A stretch of 64,000 nucleotides of DNA from CBFFRJ01 sp965644225 (GTDB taxonomy: Bacteria; Pseudomonadota; Gammaproteobacteria; Enterobacterales; Enterobacteriaceae). Every line of letters starts with the position of its first letter. Within the stretch, counting starts at the first letter, position 1. Positions 27,952-35,094 of the stretch are shown here, piece by piece. Location of the stretch: assembly GCF_965644225.1 (NCBI RefSeq), contig NZ_CBFFRJ010000002.1, positions 1-64,000 on the forward strand, given 5' to 3'. The position numbers were made by a program, and so were the translations under genes. Below the pieces are notes generated by a model, which worked only from the letters and a program-made list of their open reading frames with translations, did not search any database and was not told the DNA's origin.

Positions 27952-28710
27952 TCAGGCTTTGTCGCTACCCGGCTCGGTGCCACCGAAACGACGTTCTCGA
28001 TTGGCAAAAGCATGTAGCGCACCTTCAAAGTCTTGTTCATCGAAATCGGGCCAAAGAACATCAGTAAAGTAAAGTTCGGCATAGGCAATTTGCCAAAGTA
28101 AAAAGTTACTTATGCGATGTTCCCCACCAGTCCTAATTACTAAATCTACGGGAGCCAGTTCATGCATGCAGATTTGTTGGCTCAACGCCTCTTCATCAAT
28201 CTGGTCGGGGCGCAGTAGCCCTTCCTGGACCTGAATGGCAAGTTGGCGAACCCCCTGGACGATATCCCAGCGCCCGCCATAATTCGCCGCGATATTTAGC
28301 GTCAGCCCGCTATTTTGGGCCGTTAACGCCTCCGCTTTACGAATACGTTCCTGCAAGCGCGTGTTGAAACGGCTTGTGTCGCCAATAATGCGTAAACGTA
28401 CGTTATGCCGATGCAAACTCTTTACTTCGCTGTCCAGAGCCCACACAAACAATTCCATCAGCGCCGTAACTTCCTGCGCCGGACGATTCCAGTTTTCGCT
28501 GCTAAAGGCATACAGCGTCAGCGCATCGATCCCGTTATTGGCGGCAAATGACACCGCACGACGCACCGATTTTGCACCCGCTCTGTGTCCAAAGGCGCGG
28601 ATTTTACCTTGCCTTTTCGCCCAGCGACCATTGCCGTCCATAATTATCGCAACATGACGGCAGCCATGAGCGGGCAAATTTTCGCTTATTGGTTGATTAG
28701 CAGACAACAT
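27952..28710 (-). CDS. uppS: undecaprenyl diphosphate synthase
   Basis: UppS (IspU) condenses eight isopentenyl units onto farnesyl diphosphate to give the C55 carrier lipid for peptidoglycan and LPS. The cis-prenyltransferase motif MDGNGRWA with the catalytic Asp lies near residue 25. I chose the ATG at 28710 (252 residues) to match the conserved start; the preceding Val codon is GTT and cannot start, and the longer ORF to 28758 has no conservation. Confidence 0.96.
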   Translation of the reverse strand: MLSANQPISENLPAHGCRHVAIIMDGNGRWAKRQGKIRAFGHRAGAKSVRRAVSFAANNGIDALTLYAFSSENWNRPAQEVTALMELFVWALDSEVKSLHRHNVRLRIIGDTSRFNTRLQERIRKAEALTAQNSGLTLNIAANYGGRWDIVQGVRQLAIQVQEGLLRPDQIDEEALSQQICMHELAPVDLVIRTGGEHRISNFLLWQIAYAELYFTDVLWPDFDEQDFEGALHAFANRERRFGGTEPGSDKA

Positions 28711-28770
28711 AACGCGTTTTAGTCCCTGAAAAGGATTTAGCGGTACTCTGGAATACAAAAGTCTGTACGC

Positions 28771-28795
28771 AAAAAAGCCGTGTCAACCACGGCTT
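28771..28795 (-). terminator. intrinsic terminator between dxr and uppS
   Basis: On the minus strand an 8-base-pair stem AAGCCGTG/CACGGCTT (28775-28782 with 28788-28795) is followed by a run of T (complement of 28771-28776). It could limit read-through from dxr into uppS. Confidence 0.8.
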
Positions 28796-28892
28796 CACCT
28801 TACAGCCAGGCGTTAAACTGGCAATCGGGTGCGCAGACTATATCACTGAAGCCTAACGCTAACAAATAGCATGACTATTCGTGGCTGGATTG

Positions 28893-30092
28893 TCACCAGC
28901 TTGCGAAGCGCATCACTTGTTTTTGCGCCACTTCGCGAGCCCGCCTGTCCACTGCCAGCACATCGTCAATACTTTGCGGCTCACACAATGTCATCTGTTC
29001 CAGCACTGACAAATTCAGGGCGGCGATATCAGTAAAGCGAATCGATGATGCCAGGAATGCGGCAACAGTCACCTCGTTCGCCGCATTCAACGCCGTGGTC
29101 GCCGCCTGTCCTTCTGCAAATGCATCAATAGCCAGCTTAAGGCAAGGATAGCGATCATAATCGGGTGCGGCAAAACTCAACGAACTGAGTTTACAAAAAT
29201 CGAGGGGATTCACACCTGAAGGCACACGACCAGGCCAGCCCATCGTATGGGCTATCGGCGTACGCATATCCGGTTCACCCAATTGTGAGAGCACGCTGCC
29301 ATCCAGATAACGCACCATGGAGTGGATCACCGACTGCGGATGAATCAACACTTCCATCTGGCGAGCAGAGGCATTAAACAACCAGCGCGCTTCAATGTAT
29401 TCCAGACCTTTATTCATCATGGTGGCAGAATCAACAGAGATTTTTCTCCCCATTGACCAGTTCGGATGCCGACATGCCTGCTCCGGCGTCATTGCAGCCA
29501 GTTCAGACAAAGGGGTTTCACGAAATGGGCCACCAGACCCGGTAAGCAAAATTGACGATACGCCATTTTGCTCTAAATCAGCGTAACCCAGGTTCTGCTG
29601 GATTGTTTCCGGTAAACTCTGAAAAATAGCGTTATGTTCGCTGTCCACTGGCAGAAGTTGCGCCCCGTTCTCCTGTACCGCCTCCATAAAGAGACGGCCG
29701 CAGGTCACCAGCGACTCTTTATTTGCCAGCAAAACCGTTTTACCCGCCCGGATCGCAGCAAGCGTCGGCACCAGTCCCGCAGCGCCGACAATCGCGGCCA
29801 TCACCTGATCAACATCATCGAGGGCAGCCATCTCGCAGGCAGCCTGTTGACCGCTCATCACTTCAGTGCGGCTACCCTGCTGCTGCAAAATAATACGTAA
29901 TTCGCGGGCAGCGGATTCGTCGTCCAGCACCGCAAAACGCGGTTTGAACTCCAGGCACTGCTCAGCCATACGGGTAACATTAGAACCAGCAACCAATGCT
30001 GCGACGGAAAAACGGTCGGGATTGTGGCGAACCACATCGAGCGTGCTGCAACCAATAGAACCTGTTGAGCCCAGAAGGGTTATATGCTTCAT
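28893..30092 (-). CDS. dxr: 1-deoxy-D-xylulose 5-phosphate reductoisomerase
   Basis: Dxr (IspC) makes 2-C-methylerythritol 4-phosphate, the committed step of the non-mevalonate isoprenoid route and the target of fosmidomycin. The NADPH-binding motif GSTGSIG starts at residue 8, and the metal/substrate residues are in LLPVDSEHNAIFQ and SGGPFRETP. 399 residues, one more than K-12. It lies between frr and uppS and has hairpins on both sides. Confidence 0.98.
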   Translation of the reverse strand: MKHITLLGSTGSIGCSTLDVVRHNPDRFSVAALVAGSNVTRMAEQCLEFKPRFAVLDDESAARELRIILQQQGSRTEVMSGQQAACEMAALDDVDQVMAAIVGAAGLVPTLAAIRAGKTVLLANKESLVTCGRLFMEAVQENGAQLLPVDSEHNAIFQSLPETIQQNLGYADLEQNGVSSILLTGSGGPFRETPLSELAAMTPEQACRHPNWSMGRKISVDSATMMNKGLEYIEARWLFNASARQMEVLIHPQSVIHSMVRYLDGSVLSQLGEPDMRTPIAHTMGWPGRVPSGVNPLDFCKLSSLSFAAPDYDRYPCLKLAIDAFAEGQAATTALNAANEVTVAAFLASSIRFTDIAALNLSVLEQMTLCEPQSIDDVLAVDRRAREVAQKQVMRFASW

Positions 30093-30122
30093 GAAACGCT
30101 CACAATATTGCGAGGAAAAAGC

Positions 30123-30169
30123 AAAACGCCGTCAGCAAAACCGCATTGCAGCTTTCTGGACGGCGTTTT
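30123..30169 (-). terminator. probable terminator between frr and dxr
   Basis: An 11-base-pair stem AAAACGCCGTC/GACGGCGTTTT (30123-30133 with 30159-30169) encloses a 25-base loop; on the minus strand it ends in TTTT. The long loop makes partial termination more likely than full. Confidence 0.6.
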
Positions 30170-30183
30170 CATGGACAGCAGAA

Positions 30184-30741
30184 TCAGAACTGCATCAGTT
30201 CCGCTTCTTTATCTGCCAGGGCCGCATCAATTTTCTTGATTGCAGCATCGGTCAGTTTCTGTACATCGTCCTGCGAACGACGGTCATCATCTTCGCTGAT
30301 TTCTTTGTCTTTCAGCAGCGCTTTCACTTTGTCGTTAGCGTCACGACGTACGTTACGTACGGAGACACGACCCTGCTCAGCTTCGCCACGAACCACTTTG
30401 ATCAGGTCTTTACGACGCTCTTCCGTCAACGCTGGCAGCGGAACACGAATGTCAGAACCCGCAGAGCTTGGGTTCAGCCCAAGGTCGGAGGCCATGATCG
30501 CTTTTTCAACTGCCGGGCCCATAGAACGATCGAAGACGTTAATCTTCAGCGTGCGGGTATCTTCAACGGTAACCTGCGCCAGTTGACGCAGCGGGGTCGG
30601 CGTGCCGTAGTATTCGACGACAATGCCATCGAGCAGGCTTGGGGAAGCACGGCCAGTACGAATTTTGCTGATCTGGGTTTTGAACGCTTCTACGCATTTG
30701 TCCATGCGTACTTCAGCATCTTTTCTGATGTCGGTAATCAC
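30184..30741 (-). CDS. frr: ribosome recycling factor
   Basis: RRF with EF-G splits the post-termination ribosome. I place the start at the GTG at 30741, about 8 bases after AAGGA, giving 185 residues as in K-12; the ORF extends to 30843 without conservation. Motifs DIRKDAEVRMDK and the C-terminal helix (KEISEDDDRRSQDDVQK) are typical. It follows pyrH after a gap enlarged by an ERIC copy. Confidence 0.97.
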   Translation of the reverse strand: MITDIRKDAEVRMDKCVEAFKTQISKIRTGRASPSLLDGIVVEYYGTPTPLRQLAQVTVEDTRTLKINVFDRSMGPAVEKAIMASDLGLNPSSAGSDIRVPLPALTEERRKDLIKVVRGEAEQGRVSVRNVRRDANDKVKALLKDKEISEDDDRRSQDDVQKLTDAAIKKIDAALADKEAELMQF

Positions 30742-30847
30742 GTTACGGATCCTTGAAATCTTGTCTCGGGCAAACCATACGCCACAGGTGTGCTTAGTAT
30801 AGTCTCGTTCGGTACAAGGCACCGTGAAAGATGCCTGCCACAATCGC

Positions 30848-30971
30848 TATCCCCTTCATACTCCAGGTTGCCTCTTTGTTGGCTACGCTTACCCACCCCT
30901 GTCACATACCTATCTATGCTCAGGGGATGTGTTCGCTTGCCGCCGCGATGCAGCCAGAATTATTTTGGGTC
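30848..30971. repeat. ERIC-like element, copy 2 (pyrH-frr gap)
   Basis: About 124 bases with ERIC-type ends (TTCATACTCCAGGTTGCC and CCAGAATTATTTTGGGT). The centre, CACATACCTATCTATGCTCA, differs from classic ERIC and resembles copy 3. It lies between pyrH and frr on their common transcript. Confidence 0.8.
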
Positions 30972-31016
30972 AAAATAATAAAGCGGAATCTTACCTTTAT
31001 TTGTTGCCTACGGGAA

Positions 31017-31742
31017 TTATTCCGTAATCAGAGTGCCTTCTTTTTCACCCATCACCACGCGACGCAGCGCGCCAGGTTTGTTCATATTGAAGACACGAAT
31101 CGGCAATTTGTGATCGCGAGCCAGCGTAAACGCCGCCAGATCCATCACTTTCAGCTCTTTATCCAGCACTTCAGCGTAGGTCAGTTGTTCGTACATGGTC
31201 GCTGTCGGGTCTTTTGCTGGATCGGCGGTGAACACACCATCAACTTTGGTGGCTTTCAGCACGACGTCCGCTTCGATTTCAATACCACGCAGGCAAGCCG
31301 CCGAGTCGGTGGTAAAGAACGGGTTGCCGGTACCCGCCGCCAAAATCACAACACGGTTATTACGCAGCAGGCTGATAGCTTCAGCCCAGCTGTAATTATC
31401 ACACACGCCATTCAGTGGAATAGCGGACATCAGGCGGGCGTTCACATAGGCGCGGTGAAGCGCATCGCGCATGGCCAGACCGTTCATTACAGTGGCCAGC
31501 ATGCCCATGTGGTCGCCCACAACGCGGTTCATACCCGCTTTCGCCAGACCAGCACCACGGAACAGGTTACCGCCACCAATTACCACACCAACCTGAATAC
31601 CCAGTTCCACCAGTTCTTTGATTTCCTGAGCCATACGATCCAGTATGCTTGCATCAATACCGAAGCCTTCCGAACCCTGAAGTGCTTCGCCACTCAACTT
31701 AAGCAGAATGCGTTTGTAGACGGGTTTTGCATTGGTAGCCAT
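31017..31742 (-). CDS. pyrH: UMP kinase
   Basis: PyrH phosphorylates UMP to UDP as a hexamer of the amino-acid-kinase fold, activated by GTP and inhibited by UTP. 241 residues, as in K-12, with KLSGEAL at residues 13-19, GGGNLFRG and the C-terminal HKLPIRVFNM. It lies between tsf and frr. Confidence 0.98.
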   Translation of the reverse strand: MATNAKPVYKRILLKLSGEALQGSEGFGIDASILDRMAQEIKELVELGIQVGVVIGGGNLFRGAGLAKAGMNRVVGDHMGMLATVMNGLAMRDALHRAYVNARLMSAIPLNGVCDNYSWAEAISLLRNNRVVILAAGTGNPFFTTDSAACLRGIEIEADVVLKATKVDGVFTADPAKDPTATMYEQLTYAEVLDKELKVMDLAAFTLARDHKLPIRVFNMNKPGALRRVVMGEKEGTLITE

Positions 31743-31852
31743 GTTTCTTTCCTGAGACTGTCAACGATTGAGATGAATTAATTCTGGCGACATTGTACGT
31801 CGCTTTTCAGCGCAACCACCATAAGGGTTGACTGAATTTACAAGATGGGTGC

Positions 31853-31879
31853 AAAAAGAAGCCGCCCTCAGGCGGCTTC
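31853..31879 (-). terminator. intrinsic terminator after tsf
   Basis: On the minus strand a 9-base-pair stem GAAGCCGCC/GGCGGCTTC (31858-31866 with 31871-31879) is followed by five T (complement of 31853-31857). It ends the rpsB-tsf unit before pyrH. Confidence 0.92.
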
Positions 31880-31887
31880 ATTTTTTA

Positions 31888-32739
31888 TTAAGACTGCTTG
31901 GACATTGCAGCAACTTCTGCTGCGAAGTCAGTCTCAACTTTCTCGATACCTTCACCCACTTCGAAACGGATGAAGCTAGTCACGTCAGCATTGTGCTCTT
32001 TCAGCAGCTGAGCAACAGTTTTGCTTGGGTCCATAACGAAAGGCTGACCAGTCAGAGAAACTTCGCCGGTGAATTTCTTCATGCGGCCTTCAACCATTTT
32101 CTCTGCGATTTCTTTCGGCTTGCCAGACTGCATGGCGATGTCCAGCTGAACCTGGAACTCTTTCTCAACCACTTCAGCAGAAACGTCTTCTGGTTTAACG
32201 AACTCAGGTTTGCTTGCAGCGATGTGCATAGCCAGCTGTTTAACCAGCTCTTCATCAGCACCTTTAGCTGCAACCAGAACACCGATACGTGCACCGTGCA
32301 GGTAAGAACCCAGCACTTCGCCTTCCAGGGAAGCAACACGACGGATGTTGATGTTCTCACCGATTTTAGCAACCAGCGCTACACGTTCTTCTTCGAACTG
32401 TGCTTTCAGAACTTCAACGTCAGTGATTTTGCCTGCAACAGCTGCATCCAGAACTTTGTTAGCAAATGCCTGGAAACCGCCATCTTTCGCTACGAAGTCA
32501 GTCTGGCAGTTAACTTCCAGAATGATGGCGTAGTTGCCGTCAATCTTAGTGATGATCACGCCGTCAGCAGCAACGTTGCCTGCTTTCTTAGCGGCTTTGA
32601 TCGCACCAGATTTACGCATGTTTTCGATTGCCAGTTCGATGTCGCCGTTTGCTTCAGTCAGCGCTTTTTTGCAATCCATCATGCCTGCGCCAGTACGTTC
32701 GCGCAGCTCTTTTACCAGGGATGCGGTAATTTCAGCCAT
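31888..32739 (-). CDS. tsf: elongation factor Ts
   Basis: EF-Ts is the nucleotide exchange factor for EF-Tu. The 283 residues equal K-12; the N-terminal helical module ends near residue 55, and the TDFVAKD motif that contacts the EF-Tu nucleotide site is at about 80. Second gene of rpsB-tsf, with a strong terminator after it. Confidence 0.98.
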   Translation of the reverse strand: MAEITASLVKELRERTGAGMMDCKKALTEANGDIELAIENMRKSGAIKAAKKAGNVAADGVIITKIDGNYAIILEVNCQTDFVAKDGGFQAFANKVLDAAVAGKITDVEVLKAQFEEERVALVAKIGENINIRRVASLEGEVLGSYLHGARIGVLVAAKGADEELVKQLAMHIAASKPEFVKPEDVSAEVVEKEFQVQLDIAMQSGKPKEIAEKMVEGRMKKFTGEVSLTGQPFVMDPSKTVAQLLKEHNADVTSFIRFEVGEGIEKVETDFAAEVAAMSKQS

Positions 32740-32797
32740 TCTTTAATCCTCGGGAGAGATGACCTGCCCGGCTAGCGGCCAGACAGGTTTAAAAGTG

Positions 32798-32821
32798 AAA
32801 AAGGGGCCATAAAGTGGCCCC
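32798..32821 (-). terminator. attenuating terminator between rpsB and tsf
   Basis: On the minus strand a 7-base-pair stem GGGGCCA/TGGCCCC (32803-32809 with 32815-32821) is followed by five T (complement of 32798-32802). Because tsf is normally co-transcribed with rpsB, it probably acts as a partial terminator. Confidence 0.75.
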
Positions 32822-32856
32822 TATCCATACTCGGTACTAATAAGGGCTGGACCTTA

Positions 32857-33582
32857 TTATTCAGCTTCTACGAAGCTTTCTTCCGCCTGAACAGCCAGAT
32901 CCTGAGAACGGCCTTCACGTACGGTAGCAGCAACAGCATTCAGATACAGGCTAACTGCACGGATTGCGTCGTCGTTACCCGGGATAACGAAGTCAACACC
33001 GTCCGGATCGGAGTTGGTATCAACGATAGCAAATACCGGGATACCCAGGTTGTTTGCTTCTTTGATCGCGATGTGTTCGTGGTCAGCGTCGATAACGAAC
33101 AGTGCGTCCGGCAGGCCGCCCATGTCTTTGATACCGCCCAGGCTGTTTTCCAGCTTGTCCAGTTCACGAGTACGCATCAGCGCTTCTTTCTTGGTCAGCT
33201 TGTCGAAAGTACCGTCCTGAGACTGAGTTTCCAGATCTTTCAGACGTTTGATGGACTGACGAACAGTTTTCCAGTTAGTCAGCATGCCGCCCAACCAGCG
33301 ATGGTTCACGAAGAACTGATCGCAGTTGTTCGCTGCTTCTTTCACCGCTTCGCTTGCAGCGCGTTTGGTACCAACGAAAAGGATTTTGCCTTTACGAGAA
33401 GAGATCTTGTTCAGTTCAGCCAGAGCTTCGTTGAACATCGGTACAGTTTTCTCAAGGTTGATGATGTGAACTTTGTTACGCGCACCGAAGATGAAAGGCT
33501 TCATTTTCGGGTTCCAGTAACGGGTCTGGTGACCAAAGTGAACACCAGCCTTGAGCATGTCGCGCATGGAAACAGTTGCCAT
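32857..33582 (-). CDS. rpsB: 30S ribosomal protein S2
   Basis: S2 sits on the back of the 30S subunit between head and body. The ATG at 33582 gives the 241 residues of K-12 S2, beginning MATVSMRDMLKAG; the ORF continues upstream through the untranslated leader only by chance. Codon use is that of a highly expressed gene. Expression is expected to be feedback controlled by S2 on the leader. Confidence 0.98.
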   Translation of the reverse strand: MATVSMRDMLKAGVHFGHQTRYWNPKMKPFIFGARNKVHIINLEKTVPMFNEALAELNKISSRKGKILFVGTKRAASEAVKEAANNCDQFFVNHRWLGGMLTNWKTVRQSIKRLKDLETQSQDGTFDKLTKKEALMRTRELDKLENSLGGIKDMGGLPDALFVIDADHEHIAIKEANNLGIPVFAIVDTNSDPDGVDFVIPGNDDAIRAVSLYLNAVAATVREGRSQDLAVQAEESFVEAE

Positions 33583-33604
33583 GATTAGAACCTCTATATA
33601 AAAG

Positions 33605-33734
33605 TTGGGGTTATGCCTCCACGTATCCCATATTACCGACCCCAAAGGGCACCCCGGAATATGTGTCGATACGTGTGTGTTATTTACACAAAGTGAGATT
33701 TGTCGACTTCGTTCCATTGAGGAACGTGAGTCCG
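33605..33734 (-). ncRNA. tff: rpsB leader RNA / T44 (tff) RNA
   Basis: The minus-strand leader of rpsB contains the conserved T44 core (GGGGTGCCCTTTGGGGTCGG and GGAGGCATAACCCCAAC) at about 33609-33665. In E. coli this segment was described as sRNA T44/tff and as the site through which S2 represses rpsB-tsf. GGGGT and ACCCC segments can pair around the conserved core. Ends are approximate: the 5' end is set from the -10 at 33741-33746. Confidence 0.65.
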
Positions 33735-33740
33735 GCGCGC

Positions 33741-33746
33741 TTTATA
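33741..33746 (-). promoter_or_regulatory. rpsB promoter -10 with GC-rich discriminator
   Basis: On the minus strand TATAAA is followed by the GC-rich discriminator GCGCGCC, typical of stringently controlled ribosomal promoters. The -35 is weak. The start would lie near 33734, giving a leader of about 150 bases. Confidence 0.65.
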
Positions 33747-33981
33747 CCACAAACAGCCCGGAGACTCCAGCCATTGTTAACGCGGGCGGCAAAACTGAAC
33801 AGTGAATTTAGTGTGACAAGCACTCCAGACCACCAGGGTTACGCCTACGCGCCGCAGGTCACGACCCAAAAGGCGACATGCAGAATGATTCTCAATTTGG
33901 CACACCACGGGACAGACTGTTACCATTGACAGCACTTGAACTCATATTGTCGTGAAAAACCGGCACTGATGGACAGACTTA
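33747..33981. other. rpsB-map divergent intergenic region
   Basis: With the rpsB leader, this makes a 399-base space between the divergent rpsB and map starts. Beyond the rpsB promoter I see a TTGACA at 33926-33931 without a well-spaced -10 on the map side; the map promoter therefore remains unresolved. No ORF here is supported. Confidence 0.6.
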
Positions 33982-34773
33982 ATGGCTATCTCAATTAAAA
34001 CTCCCGAAGAAATCGAAAAAATGCGCGTTGCCGGTCGCCTTGCGGCTGAAGTACTGGAAATGATCGCGCCCTTCATCAAGCCTGGCGTTAGCACTGGCGA
34101 GCTGGATCGTATTTGCAACGACTATATCGTCAACGAGCAGCACGCCATTTCCGCCTGTCTCGGCTATCACGGCTTCCCGAAATCCGTATGTATCTCCATC
34201 AATGAGGTGGTTTGCCATGGTATTCCGGATGATGAAAAACAGCTGAAAGATGGCGATATCGTCAATATCGACGTTACCGTTATTAAAGATGAGTACCACG
34301 GCGACACCTCTAAAATGTTTATCGTCGGCAAGCCAACCATTCTCGGCGAACGTCTGTGTCGGGTCACGCAGGACAGCCTCTACCTGGCGCTGCGGATGGT
34401 TAAACCGGGTATCCGTCTGCGTGAACTGGGCGCGGCAATCCAGAAATACGTTGAAGGCGAAGGCTTTTCTGTGGTCCGTGAATATTGTGGCCACGGTATT
34501 GGCCGTGGTTTCCATGAAGAGCCGCAGGTTCTGCACTACGATGCAGATGACGGTGGCGTGGTGTTGCAGGCTGGCATGACCTTCACCATCGAACCGATGG
34601 TGAATGCGGGCGATTACCGTATCCGCACCATGAAGGACGGCTGGACGGTAAAAACCAAGGACCGCAGCCTGTCAGCGCAATATGAGCACACTATTGTTGT
34701 CACTGAGAGCGGCTGCGAGATCCTCACTCTTCGCAAAGATGACACCATCCCGGCCGTTATCACCGCTGAATAA
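33982..34773 (+). CDS. map: methionine aminopeptidase type I
   Basis: MetAP removes the initiator methionine from nascent proteins. The 263-residue pita-bread enzyme has the metal ligands in the usual segments (NIDVTV, HGDTSKMF, HGIGRGFHEEP, FTIEPMVN, QYEHTIVV). The length matches K-12. It diverges from rpsB and is closed by a strong terminator, after which the accessory sugar-acid cluster begins; in K-12 glnD follows instead. Confidence 0.98.
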   Translation: MAISIKTPEEIEKMRVAGRLAAEVLEMIAPFIKPGVSTGELDRICNDYIVNEQHAISACLGYHGFPKSVCISINEVVCHGIPDDEKQLKDGDIVNIDVTVIKDEYHGDTSKMFIVGKPTILGERLCRVTQDSLYLALRMVKPGIRLRELGAAIQKYVEGEGFSVVREYCGHGIGRGFHEEPQVLHYDADDGGVVLQAGMTFTIEPMVNAGDYRIRTMKDGWTVKTKDRSLSAQYEHTIVVTESGCEILTLRKDDTIPAVITAE

Positions 34774-34795
34774 TCCTTTCCGACCTTCTCTCTCA

Positions 34796-34821
34796 ACGGC
34801 CTCCCCTGAGGCCGTTTTTTT
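34796..34821 (+). terminator. intrinsic terminator after map
   Basis: An 8-base-pair stem ACGGCCTC/GAGGCCGT (34796-34803 with 34808-34815) with a CCCT loop is followed by a run of seven T. It isolates map from the cluster downstream. Confidence 0.92.
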
Positions 34822-34995
34822 ATCTCTTGTCTCTATCTCTCTGCCACATTTTTTATTTAGATCCTACCAACAAAAGAATTGACCCTACCAAAAACAAATC
34901 AAAATTTGACCTGTTTGGCAATTTTAATCCGTCCAAATAGCGAGCAATGCAATAAATCATTGATATAAAAGCGTTAAACACACAATAAATTAGAA

Positions 34996-35011
34996 CGTGA
35001 GATCTACCACA
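34996..35011. promoter_or_regulatory. candidate CRP-cAMP site
   Basis: CGTGA-GATCTA-CCACA matches the CRP consensus TGTGA-N6-TCACA in 8 of 10 positions. Its centre (35003.5) is 41.5 bases from a putative start at 35045, the class II spacing, consistent with catabolite control of a sugar-acid operon. Confidence 0.5.
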
Positions 35012-35024
35012 GTTTCGATTCATT

Positions 35025-35040
35025 AAATTGGTAGTATCAA
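35025..35040. promoter_or_regulatory. candidate UxuR/ExuR-type operator 1
   Basis: AAATTGGTAGTATCAA keeps the full left half of the E. coli ExuR/UxuR consensus (AAATTGGTATACCAATTT) and a near-perfect right half, with one extra base in the centre. It would cover the putative -10. Confidence 0.5.
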
Positions 35041-35049
35041 CACCGAATT

Positions 35050-35065
35050 ATTGGTTAGCCAATTT
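35050..35065. promoter_or_regulatory. candidate UxuR/ExuR-type operator 2
   Basis: ATTGGTTAGCCAATTT matches the core of the ExuR/UxuR consensus in 13 of 16 positions and keeps its even-spaced symmetry. It lies about 30 bases before the kinase start. The GntR regulator at the end of the cluster is the natural candidate to bind it. Confidence 0.55.
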
Positions 35066-35094
35066 ATGCTAAATAACAATAGAGTTAGTACAAA

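Larger units (their letters stand above)
34822..35094. promoter_or_regulatory. AT-rich control region of the sugar-acid operon
   Basis: This gene-free region precedes the kinase gene. It holds two UxuR/ExuR-like operators (35025-35040 and 35050-35065), two isolated TACCAA half-sites (34865-34870, 34886-34891), a TTTGG...CCAAA inverted repeat (34914-34937) and a CRP-like site (34996-35011). A TAGTAT at 35032-35037 could be the -10 of a CRP class II promoter starting near 35045. The region is clearly more AT-rich than the genes on either side. Confidence 0.6.

Noticed and set aside
31828..32775. 315-codon plus-strand ORF opposite tsf
   Set aside because: Frame is open only because tsf uses few codons whose complement is a stop; it runs through both tsf-flanking hairpins.
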